A DNA stretch of 5,571 nucleotides from Nitrospinaceae bacterium (GTDB lineage Bacteria; Nitrospinota; Nitrospinia; Nitrospinales; VA-1). Every line of letters begins with the position of its first letter. Within the stretch, counting starts at the first letter, position 1. Positions 1-5,260 of this stretch are shown piece after piece. Made by a program: the position numbers and the translations under genes. Below the pieces are notes generated by a model. It was not told the origin of the DNA, did not search any database, and saw nothing but the letters and a program-made list of their open reading frames with translations. Where the stretch lies: NCBI GenBank assembly GCA_029937635.1, contig JAPYPM010000158.1, positions 1 to 5,571 of the forward strand. The letters run 5' to 3'.

Positions 1-122
1 GTGCTGAAGTTCAACGTCCTTTAGCAACGGTAGTAATCGGGGGTATCATATCCTCAACAATACTAACTCTGTTAGTTTTACCAGCCTTATACCGAACCTT
101 TCATGCATCTAAAGAAATTTAA
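1..122 (+). CDS. Heavy-metal RND efflux pump (CzcA/CusA type), C-terminal fragment
   Basis: Only the last 39 codons are present; the gene enters from the left edge in the frame starting at base 3 and stops at TAA 120-122. The translation contains AEVQRPLATVVIGG, then a hydrophobic stretch ending in LLVLPALY and a short polar tail. This is the characteristic last transmembrane segment of CzcA/CusA-type inner-membrane proton antiporters, which export divalent or monovalent metal ions through a tripartite complex spanning both membranes. The metal cannot be deduced from this piece because the substrate residues lie far upstream. The next gene is convergent and ends 53 bases away. The gap holds only an A/T tract with no GC-rich stem, so no clear terminator is visible. 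The family call is firm; the subgroup is not. Confidence 0.9.
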   Translation, partial: AEVQRPLATVVIGGIISSTILTLLVLPALYRTFHASKEI

Positions 123-175
123 AAATTTTTTTTACGCAAATCTAAGCAATCTAATGTAATCAACTTGTAAGGTAG

Positions 176-346
176 CTAAACTTTTTCTTTTCTGATTTGT
201 TTCTTTTGATGCATAGCCTTCTCAAGCTCTTCTTCGAAATCTTCTTCACAGATTTTTTGAATCCTGCGTTTTCTTAGAGCTAAGTTATTTCGCCCTTTAA
301 TTGAAGAGATGAAGCGATAATCTTGATAACTATCATTAATTCGCAT
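176..346 (-). CDS. Small highly charged hypothetical protein, 56 residues
   Basis: I do not recognise this protein. It reads from ATG at 346-344 to TAG at 178-176 and begins MRINDSYQDYRFISSIKGRN. The first 20 residues are mixed polar and aromatic. After that come a basic patch (LRKRRIQK, about 24-31), an acidic patch (EEDFEEELE, about 34-42) and a basic tail (HQKKQIRKEK, about 46-55), which would suit a charged amphipathic helix. There is no signal peptide or membrane segment. The start is supported by TAAGGAG about 10 bases upstream (plus-strand 357-362). It converges on the RND pump gene, 53 bases apart. The 9-bp inverted repeat at 381-429 would lie in its 5' leader. It may be a real small protein; the alternative is a chance ORF with a chance Shine-Dalgarno site. 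Confidence 0.5.
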   Translation of the reverse strand: MRINDSYQDYRFISSIKGRNNLALRKRRIQKICEEDFEEELEKAMHQKKQIRKEKV

Positions 347-380
347 CTTAAGAAATCTCCTTAAAAAATTTTTCGACTTG

Positions 381-429
381 CATTGCCACGGTCAGGATTA
401 TGAAACCCAAACCGTTGGAGGTGGCAATG
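381..429. repeat. 9-bp perfect inverted repeat, 31-base loop
   Basis: CATTGCCAC (381-389) is the exact reverse complement of GTGGCAATG (421-429). An inner 3-bp pairing, GGT 390-392 with ACC 411-413, could extend it with a bulge on one side. On + the right arm covers an ATG at 427 and part of a GGAGGT, but that ATG opens only a 7-codon frame. On - the element lies in the leader of the 56-residue ORF. There is no T-run, so it is not an intrinsic terminator. Confidence 0.6.
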
Positions 430-557
430 GCAATTCGAATCTTCATATAACTTTGCGACAAATTAAGGGAAAATGTTTAGCTTTATGGTCTAAAAATTAA
501 ACACTTTGTTTCATTAGTGCATAATTCCAATGTTAGGAATATTGGGCGAGCCTGATT

Positions 558-579
558 AAAAAACAACCTAGAAATAGGT
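558..579 (-). terminator. Weak intrinsic terminator candidate for the radical SAM operon
   Basis: Read on the minus strand, ACCTA-TTTC-TAGGT forms a 5-bp hairpin with a 4-base loop, followed directly by TGTTTTTTA. It lies 77 bases past the stop of the radical SAM gene and points the right way. The stem is short, so termination would be modest at best. Confidence 0.35.
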
Positions 580-655
580 AGGAAGGATATTAAATAGCGA
601 TCACTTATAAATATTTAGTCTTCTCAGTGATTCTCGTATAACTACTTTGGAAGTG

Positions 656-2413
656 TCAACTTGTGGTGAGTTCTTCTTGGTGGTGACCTAGATAAAGGAG
701 CCCATCTGACAGTGAATAGTTATCGGGAAAAGTACTCACTTTTTCGTTTATTTTTTCCTGTAACTCACGATAAAGCACCTCAGCTTCTTCAGAGTCCATC
801 CCGGTACTAATTTTATAAGAATAACCGAGGCTTAAGTCATGGTCTGGCGGTGTATGCAGATCAGTTATTCCCCATTCAGATGGATTATTTTCCAACGGAG
901 TTCCTTTTTCCAAGTCAAACTGAGAAATAATACAGGAAAATCCTGGTGAATTGAGTATACGCGGGTTATTTACAACAAAATCAACTGACTCTCGAGCTTC
1001 GGTAGGTGTTTCTGTTGGGAATCCAGTAATTAGGTAAAAATGCATGCCAATACCAATGCGTACACACTCTTCAACAATTCTATCAATGACCTCAAGTTCA
1101 ACTCCCTTTTTCATGGAATCTAAGACACGTTGATTATAAGACTCGAGACCAAATATCAACTTACGACATCCGGATTCATACAAAAGCTCCATTCGATTTT
1201 CTGTAAGCAAACTCTTTTCAAACTTCAATTCTCCGGTCCATTTTATATCAAGGTCTGCCTCAATAATTTTATTAGCAAAGGTGCGCATAAAATTAATTGG
1301 AAGGGCTTCATCGGTGAAGAAAAAATAATTACAATTGTACTTTTCTTTAAGTTTTTGAACATCGGCAACAACATTTTCAGCATACCTAACATGAAAATCC
1401 ATATGGTCAAAAGGAATAGAACAGAACGCACACCTTTCCCAATAACAACCTCGAGAACCCATAATAGGTAATACCCGCTCAGGCGAAAAATATAAATCTA
1501 GAGGCATCCCATCAAAGTCTGGTGTCGGTAGTTTATTTAGTTCTTCTTTTGCAAAAGGGCGGTTCACCCTCACCTTTCCCTTATCCTCCCAAACTAAATT
1601 TGGTACCTTTGAAAGATCACCGCCACCTCTGACTTCTTCAACTAGCTTTAGCATTGGAGTCTCACCTTCGTGGACGATCATACTATCTAAGAACTGGAAT
1701 GCAGGAGATCCATCGCGCTCCATTCGATCTACTAACTTAGTAAACACACTACCGCCAGCAGTAATATGGATATGGGGAGCTGCTTGTTTAACTAAATGAG
1801 CAAGAGTGAGCCCAGGAATTATCTGCTCTACCGATGTGATAGACACACCAAGAATATCTATGTCTTCTTTTAAAATCGATGGCAGGTAATGCTCTTTATA
1901 TATATCGTAGAAAAAATTCTCATTCGGGTTAGTGAAAGACTCGAAAACTTCCTTCGTTGAGTAAGGAGAGTAACGCATCTGACTTCCGATAACAGTTAAC
2001 TGAGAAGGAAAATATGGGGCAAGAATATTATCAAGCCAAACATCAATTATCTTAAGGCTTTCCATATAGCGATCGAGGTCATAAAAATCCTCACATCGAA
2101 GAGAATCTTTTGCTGCATCAATCTCATATTTTAGGGCCGGAATAACTTCTTCTGCTTCCCGTAACTTGGCATACTTTTCTTGTTCAAATTGAGAGTGGCG
2201 CGGTTTATTACCTAATTCCCTTAACTCATCAATAATTCGCTCATAGAGAGGCTTTGTTCTTTCCCAGGTACAAAGGTGATCAAGAAGCTCAATCGCCAAG
2301 TCTCGTTGTTTTACATCTTGAATACCGTGCATATGGAGATATGCTTTGAGACTAGGCAAGCTCAGGTAAGGCTGAGATGGATGCCATGATGATGGAAATA
2401 CTAGATAAACCAT
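656..2413 (-). CDS. B12-binding-type radical SAM protein, 585 residues
   Basis: This is a probable cobalamin-dependent radical SAM enzyme of unknown substrate. The start (VYLVFPSSWHPSQPYLSLPSL, residues 2-22) and the segment at 185-221 (DIDILGVSITS ... HITAGG) look like the Rossmann-type B12-binding domain, with a helical insertion at about 50-170. The usual DxHxxG cobalamin-ligand motif is not visible, as in many members of this broad group. The radical SAM barrel follows: Cys323, Cys328 and Cys331 in RGCYWERCAFC give CX4CX2C rather than the textbook CX3CX2C. FFFTDE (364-369), WTGELKFEK (392-400) and FGLES (421-425) fit later barrel strands and SAM contacts. The C-terminal 100 residues are unassigned. 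No good Shine-Dalgarno site precedes the ATG, but the N-terminus matches the family. It lies 56 bases behind the cupin on the same strand, probably co-transcribed. Methyl transfer or another radical modification is inference. Confidence 0.88.
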   Translation of the reverse strand: MVYLVFPSSWHPSQPYLSLPSLKAYLHMHGIQDVKQRDLAIELLDHLCTWERTKPLYERIIDELRELGNKPRHSQFEQEKYAKLREAEEVIPALKYEIDAAKDSLRCEDFYDLDRYMESLKIIDVWLDNILAPYFPSQLTVIGSQMRYSPYSTKEVFESFTNPNENFFYDIYKEHYLPSILKEDIDILGVSITSVEQIIPGLTLAHLVKQAAPHIHITAGGSVFTKLVDRMERDGSPAFQFLDSMIVHEGETPMLKLVEEVRGGGDLSKVPNLVWEDKGKVRVNRPFAKEELNKLPTPDFDGMPLDLYFSPERVLPIMGSRGCYWERCAFCSIPFDHMDFHVRYAENVVADVQKLKEKYNCNYFFFTDEALPINFMRTFANKIIEADLDIKWTGELKFEKSLLTENRMELLYESGCRKLIFGLESYNQRVLDSMKKGVELEVIDRIVEECVRIGIGMHFYLITGFPTETPTEARESVDFVVNNPRILNSPGFSCIISQFDLEKGTPLENNPSEWGITDLHTPPDHDLSLGYSYKISTGMDSEEAEVLYRELQEKINEKVSTFPDNYSLSDGLLYLGHHQEELTTS

Positions 2414-2469
2414 AATCTTAATTTACCAATTCGTTTTAAACGTAAAATCTAACTAAGTATACTAGAACT

Positions 2470-2787
2470 TTAAGGCTTTGGAGCCATAAATACCAGCATT
2501 ACCAATTTATCCTGCGTGTGATTGAACACCCCGTGGTCTTCTCCAGCTGGAGCAATCGTTATTTCATCTGGGCCCAGTTCTTTTTCCTCGGTTCCAATCG
2601 TTATCATCCCTCGGCCCTTGAGCACATAGTAAACTTTATCCGAGTCACCATGTGAATGGACTTTTTGAGATTGACCCGACTCTAAACAGTATATGTCACA
2701 AAAAAAATTATCTGTATCAAAAAGGCTAATTTTTTTAAGTTTCTCTGGACTAAACTCAACTACATCAGCCAACTTCACAACTTTCAT
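2470..2787 (-). CDS. Single-domain cupin (cupin_2 type), 105 residues
   Basis: This is a small cytosolic beta-barrel protein of the cupin superfamily, probably metal-binding. Motif 1 is VHSHGDSDKVYYVLKGRG (43-60) with His44 and His46; the usual Glu is replaced, with Asp50 as the best candidate fourth ligand. Motif 2 is PAGEDHGVFN (80-89) with His85 and the conserved Asn89. The length is normal for stand-alone cupins. There is no signal peptide. ATG at 2787-2785 gives a complete first strand; upstream is only a weak GGA close to the start. It is the first gene of a likely operon with the radical SAM gene 56 bases downstream, and a promoter candidate lies just upstream. Stand-alone cupins may be isomerases, dioxygenases or binding proteins, so no reaction is assigned. 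It could act on the substrate or product of the radical SAM enzyme, but that is inferred from adjacency alone. Confidence 0.9.
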   Translation of the reverse strand: MKVVKLADVVEFSPEKLKKISLFDTDNFFCDIYCLESGQSQKVHSHGDSDKVYYVLKGRGMITIGTEEKELGPDEITIAPAGEDHGVFNHTQDKLVMLVFMAPKP

Positions 2788-2803
2788 ATTTCCGGCACCC
2801 GTA

Positions 2804-2832
2804 AATTTAAGAAAAATCTCTTAACACATCAA
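2804..2832 (-). promoter_or_regulatory. Sigma70-like promoter candidate for cupin/radical SAM operon
   Basis: On the minus strand, TTGATG (plus 2827-2832) and TAAATT (plus 2804-2809) are separated by exactly 17 bases. Each box matches the consensus at 4 of 6 positions. Transcription would start about 10 bases before the cupin ATG, giving a very short leader, consistent with the lack of a strong Shine-Dalgarno site. Confidence 0.35.
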
Positions 2833-2997
2833 ACTTGTAAGAACCAATCAGCATCCGTTTATTAACATTAAATAACTAATTACAAAAATATTATCCTAAG
2901 CTTTACATATTTCATAGTGTTACAAAAAAGAATACCACAGAGTATATCATCATCCAATGCGTTTGGATTTCTAGTAAAATATGGGAAATAGGAAATA

Positions 2998-3026
2998 TTG
3001 ACTTCTAGATTAATATGCTCTATTTT
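2998..3026 (+). promoter_or_regulatory. Sigma70-like promoter candidate upstream of tRNA-Pro
   Basis: TTGACT (2998-3003), a 17-base spacer and TATTTT (3021-3026) make the best promoter match in the window. It would give a leader of about 95 bases before the mature tRNA 5' end. A closer but weaker pair, TTAAGA (3091-3096) and TACATT (3114-3119), also has a 17-base spacer and would start almost at the tRNA itself. Confidence 0.4.
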
Positions 3027-3128
3027 TATCAAAAAAAATCATAAAAATTAGTTCTTTCCATGGCAAATACTTCACAAAAAAACCAACTCGTTAAGAAAAA
3101 ATTCGGTGTTTACTACATTAAAAGATAA

Positions 3129-3202
3129 CGGGACGTGGCGCAGCCTGGTAGCGCACTCCGCTGGGGGTGGAGGGGTCGAAGGTTCAAATCCTTTCGTCCC
3201 GA
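3129..3202 (+). tRNA. tRNA-Pro (anticodon GGG)
   Basis: This is a full cloverleaf of 74 bases. The acceptor stem is CGGGACG (3129-3135) with CGTCCCG (3195-3201), plus discriminator A3202. The D stem is GCGC/GCGC (3138-3141, 3151-3154) around the AGCCTGGTA loop typical of bacterial tRNA-Pro. The anticodon stem is CTCCG/TGGAG (3156-3160, 3168-3172) with loop CTGGGGG, placing anticodon GGG at 3163-3165. The variable loop has 5 bases and the T arm is GAAGG-TTCAAAT-CCTTT (3178-3194). CCA is not encoded. It reads the proline codons CCC and CCU. All stems are intact, so the gene looks functional. Confidence 0.97.
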
Positions 3203-3211
3203 TATTTTTTT
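3203..3211 (+). terminator. T-run behind tRNA-Pro
   Basis: TA followed by seven T residues directly follows the tRNA discriminator base. The acceptor and T stems of the tRNA could serve as the upstream structure. No separate hairpin is present, so this is a plausible but unproven terminator. Confidence 0.45.
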
Positions 3212-3336
3212 CAAAACACCTTAGAAAATGTAGAGCAAACCGTTACAACACCCCATTAAATCATCTTAGTTTAAAATATGTTTAAAGCTTTACTTAAATG
3301 AGCCAGGGGGGTTTGTTTTTTAAGTCAGCTTGATCT

Positions 3337-3435
3337 AATCATTTAGATTTAAATACTTATAGGTTTTCCGTAACCATTTTATTAATCAAAAAGTCTAAAC
3401 TCAACGCGGTAAAAATCTTATTACTCTTGCTTTGC
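3337..3435. repeat. Diverged intergenic repeat, copy A
   Basis: This shares three anchors in the same order with copy B (4037-4155): AATCATTTA at 3337-3345, a core starting ATCAAAAA at 3385 and running to CGC at 3407, and TTACTCTTGC at 3421-3430. In the core I count 18 identities over 23 aligned columns plus one gap, and four of the five differences are transitions. On the minus strand the core reads LSLDFLIN. It lies about 140-240 bases upstream of the 70-residue gene. The alignment was made by hand in AT-rich DNA. Confidence 0.45.
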
Positions 3436-3516
3436 AATCGCCTCGAAGACATCAAACATTAACTCTTCTGATCTTATGCTTCGCAAAATAAAAAAACACC
3501 TAGTATTATTTTACAC

Positions 3517-3539
3517 GTCTAAAATAAGTCTAAAAATAA
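3517..3539 (+). repeat. Tandem GTCTAAAA(A)TAA units
   Basis: GTCTAAAATAA (3517-3527) is followed directly by GTCTAAAAATAA (3528-3539), about 40 bases before the start codon of the 70-residue gene. Related AGTCTAAA words occur at 3392 and 3819. The placement would suit a regulator site, but this is inference and the units are very AT-rich. Confidence 0.35.
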
Positions 3540-3578
3540 GTTGTGTCGCTATATTAAAATAAAAGGAGGAGTGTGAAC

Positions 3579-3791
3579 ATGAGTGAAAGAAAACTAGCAG
3601 GAACTGTTCAAGTAGATAGTGGTGAAATAGCAATTGTAGATCCCTCTCTTATATTGCAGATGGAAGATTTTCTAAAGATCTCGACTGGATTAGGCGAGGG
3701 AACTTTTCCAGTTTATTTTGAAAAAGATGATACTGAAGGTGGTTTTGGAAAATCGAGAATTATTATTGAACTAGGACCAATAGAGGAATAA
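3579..3791 (+). CDS. Small hypothetical protein with DSG/VDP and TGxGxGxFPVY signature, 70 residues
   Basis: I cannot name a function. The protein is MSERKLAG, then VQVDSGEIAIVDPSLI (about 10-25), a short helix-like stretch, then TGLGEGTFPVYFE (about 37-49) and a beta-rich acidic end ELGPIEE. The pairing of a DSG...VDP strand with a TGxGxGxFPVY strand resembles a class of small beta-rich hypothetical proteins seen in bacteria and phages that I know only as uncharacterised; here the linker is unusually short. There is no signal peptide, membrane segment or cysteine. AGGAGG at 3564-3569 lies 9 bases before ATG 3579, which favours that start. The GTG at 3573, two codons longer, is only 3 bases from the site. 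The gene stands alone, with long AT-rich gaps on both sides. Confidence 0.75.
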   Translation: MSERKLAGTVQVDSGEIAIVDPSLILQMEDFLKISTGLGEGTFPVYFEKDDTEGGFGKSRIIIELGPIEE

Positions 3792-4220
3792 ATCATTTAA
3801 TCTTTGTGACTACTTGTAAGTCTAAAAAAATATGATTTTTTATTATAACCTAAGGAAGTTAGAATAACTTTGGGCGATTTTAGAGTTTCTTGCTAATTTG
3901 AGATTAATACTTAAATCGCTAAACATCGTTCAAACAAGAGTTGTTATCGTTTTATTAATGATATGGACAAAAAATAACACAGAAAATGATCTCTTGAGCC
4001 CTAACATTTAAATTTAGATCCGACGCTTTTCACCCCAATCATTTAAAGTCAATAAATTGTAGTTATTGCATTTTTAACCCTATCCAAGTTTTTGATCAAA
4101 AAATCCAGTCCCAATCGCAGAGCTGAGAATGAAATTAACCCCGCTTTACTTTTGCCTACCTCCTAGCATAAAATAACCCCATTTTTCGACTCTAATAATA
4201 GTTCTGGTTTGGAGACCACA
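3792..4220. other. Intergenic region between two small genes
   Basis: These 429 AT-rich bases hold repeat copy B (4037-4155) and an AAGTTA/TAACTT hairpin (3856-3870). The AATCATTTA word at 3791-3799 and ACTTGTAAG at 3812-3820 are shared with other gaps. A weak AAAAAAT/ATTTTTT hairpin lies just past the preceding gene. An open plus frame at about 3868-4010 is hydrophobic only because of base composition and has no start signal. Confidence 0.45.
4037..4155. repeat. Diverged intergenic repeat, copy B
   Basis: The same three anchors as copy A are present: AATCATTTA at 4037-4045, a core from ATCAAAAA at 4095 to CGC at 4118, and TTACTTTTGC at 4146-4155. The core includes a 14-base perfect palindrome TTTTTGATCAAAAA (4089-4102). 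On the minus strand it reads LGLDFLIK, matching LSLDFLIN in copy A, with mainly synonymous codon differences. The minus frame stays open from about 4164 to a TGA near 4050 but has no ATG. It ends about 65 bases upstream of the next gene. Confidence 0.45.
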
Positions 4221-4410
4221 ATGGATTACACCAAAACATGTCAATGTGAGCACACAGATTACACTATAACTAGATGGACGATACAACTAGACTATAGATA
4301 TAGAATGCACATGTGGTAGTTTTATCAAATTGGCAGCTCAAGACGATGTGGAGCTATATAATAAACGATATAATAAGAGCCTAGAATTCAAAAGTGGATT
4401 TATTAAATAA
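4221..4410 (+). pseudogene. Frameshifted CxC...CxC mini-protein (zinc-ribbon-like)
   Basis: A start with a good ribosome site (GGAG 4211-4214, 6 bases before ATG 4221) opens MDYTKTCQCEHTDYTI and stops after 32 codons at TAG 4317-4319. The next forward frame, open from 4291 to TAA 4408-4410, continues IECTCGSFIKLAAQDDVEL and ends in a basic tail. Joining the frames between 4290 and 4306 gives about 62 residues with two CxC pairs (C7/C9 and C29/C31 in the joined product). That is the layout of a small zinc-ribbon-like domain followed by an amphipathic helix. The later half has strongly protein-like codons but no start of its own. One extra base in this stretch would explain it. The alternatives are a recent pseudogene, a sequencing error or a true +1 frameshift; I see no clear slippery site. 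The zinc role is inferred from cysteine spacing only. Confidence 0.55.
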
Positions 4411-4512
4411 ATTTTTATGATGTTAATTCCACTTCACTTCCTTCCTAAACATATAGAATAACCCAGTTTATCAATCAAACAATCCGACTACATTGAGAAG
4501 AAAGTTTAAAAA

Positions 4513-5178
4513 TTGAGACAGAACTCGGAAAAACCCAACGACTTTAAAGCATTAAGTCAACTAGGACATGATTATCAAGCCAAACGCCAATTTCAAAAGG
4601 CTCTAGTTTACTCAAAACAAGCGTATGAACTTGCCAAAAGTACAACAAGCTCTGATAATTTAATTGTTGCATTGGTAAATATGGGAGCTCTTTATTGGGA
4701 TATGTCGCAGTTGAGAAAAGCGACGAATCTTTTTCATGAATCTTTACTTATTGTTGAGCAAATAGGAGATGACGTTGGGCGGAGAATGTTGTATTCCATT
4801 ATTGGAATATCCAGCTGGAGAAAGGGCGAATTTATTATCGCTATTGAATATTTTGAAAAGGCTTTGCTTGCAACGTCTGAAGCTAAAGTCGAACAAGAAC
4901 GATCTCAACTCGTTCCACCGTGGAAATACGAAATTTTGCAAGTTGTAATGGGAAGAGGCATTGAAATTTTAAAAAATAGAATTCACATTGCTCAAAATCA
5001 AAACGATTTAGTTAGAGTTCTCCTTCCCAGTTTTTCTATGGTGCCTCTAATGATTTTCACCGGACGAAAAGGAGAAGTCCCGAGCCTCTTGAAAGAAATA
5101 GTTCCCCTTGCTAAAGAGCTAAAAAGAAATAAAATTCTAGAAACAATTACGGCATTGGAAAAAATTATTAAAACCTGA
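4513..5178 (+). CDS. Tetratricopeptide-repeat (TPR) protein, 221 residues
   Basis: This is a cytosolic helical-repeat protein, presumably a protein-protein interaction scaffold; the partner is unknown. Three TPR-like units are visible at about residues 11-44 (LSQLGHDYQAKRQFQKAL), 52-84 (ALVNMGALYWDMSQLRKA) and 92-125 (IIGISSWRKGEFIIAIEYF). Each has the expected small and aromatic residues, and the spacing of about 40 suits the longer kinesin-light-chain-like TPR type. The C-terminal half is helical, with a possible degenerate repeat at about 188-205. No signal peptide or enzymatic domain is present. The start is TTG 4513, the second codon after an in-frame TAA at 4507. GAGAAG lies 12 bases upstream, a poor match, and the first in-frame ATG is at about residue 57, inside TPR2. 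The true start is therefore uncertain, or the 5' end may have been lost. It begins 102 bases after the frameshifted gene. Confidence 0.8.
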   Translation: MRQNSEKPNDFKALSQLGHDYQAKRQFQKALVYSKQAYELAKSTTSSDNLIVALVNMGALYWDMSQLRKATNLFHESLLIVEQIGDDVGRRMLYSIIGISSWRKGEFIIAIEYFEKALLATSEAKVEQERSQLVPPWKYEILQVVMGRGIEILKNRIHIAQNQNDLVRVLLPSFSMVPLMIFTGRKGEVPSLLKEIVPLAKELKRNKILETITALEKIIKT

Positions 5179-5189
5179 ACCAGGTATGA

Positions 5190-5255
5190 TAAAGGTAAAA
5201 CTATTTTGATGTCGATTTAACTTTATATCAATTAATTATTGATTGGTTACCTTTA
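5190..5255. repeat. 9-bp perfect inverted repeat, 48-base loop
   Basis: TAAAGGTAA (5190-5198) is the exact reverse complement of TTACCTTTA (5247-5255). The loop contains a second nested pair, TTGAT/ATCAA. It begins 12 bases after the TPR stop codon and ends 5 bases before the tRNA-like remnant. No T-run follows directly, so it is not a standard terminator. It could be a structured 3' end or the trace of a small element. Confidence 0.45.
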
Positions 5256-5260
5256 GTGGT

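Larger units (their letters stand above)
347..655. other. Intergenic gap with small inverted repeats, no convincing gene
   Basis: About 309 bases lie between two minus-strand genes. I see the 9-bp inverted repeat at 381-429, a weak terminator candidate at 558-579, a short ATTCC/GGAAT hairpin near 526-542, and a 6-bp inverted repeat ATCACT/AGTGAT (600-605, 626-631). A plus-strand open frame from about 330 to 500 has no ATG and no family resemblance, so it is not called. Confidence 0.5.
2788..3128. other. Divergent intergenic region between cupin and tRNA-Pro
   Basis: These 341 AT-rich bases hold a minus-strand promoter candidate for the cupin operon (2804-2832) and two plus-strand promoter candidates for the tRNA (2998-3026 and 3091-3119). 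I see no supported gene. A 22-codon ORF at 3060-3128 lacks a Shine-Dalgarno site. An ACTTGTAAG 9-mer at 2833-2841 also occurs at 163 and 3812. Confidence 0.5.
3212..3578. other. Intergenic region upstream of the 70-residue gene
   Basis: About 367 bases hold one copy of a diverged long repeat (3337-3435), a G6 run at about 3306-3311, and two tandem GTCTAAAA-type units (3517-3539). I see no convincing -35/-10 pair for the downstream gene. Minus-strand fragments resembling decayed coding sequence are described with the repeat. Confidence 0.45.

Noticed and set aside
381..430. Words recalling tmRNA (GAAACCCAA) or a cobalamin riboswitch (GCCAC, GTCAGGA)
   Set aside because: The rest of either RNA is absent: there is no tag reading frame or tRNA-like 3' end, no complete B12-box, and no cobalamin gene downstream on that strand.
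330..500. Plus-strand frame containing a Gly/Asn-rich GGGNGNSN stretch
   Set aside because: It has no ATG or ribosome site, overlaps the opposite-strand small ORF, and matches no family.
1243..1431. 62-codon minus-strand open frame
   Set aside because: It is an out-of-frame shadow within the radical SAM gene, hydrophobic only because of base composition.
1130..1471. 113-codon plus-strand open frame
   Set aside because: It lies inside the radical SAM gene on the other strand, its product resembles no protein family, and the minus-strand product is clearly a real protein.
3060..3128. 22-codon Lys-rich ORF ending just before tRNA-Pro
   Set aside because: It has no Shine-Dalgarno site, is very short, and overlaps the likely tRNA promoter region.
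3868..4010. 47-codon hydrophobic plus-strand frame
   Set aside because: There is no start codon at its beginning and no ribosome site, and AT-rich DNA readily gives such hydrophobic translations.
4744..4941. 65-codon minus-strand open frame
   Set aside because: It is antisense to the TPR repeats and has no start signal or family resemblance.
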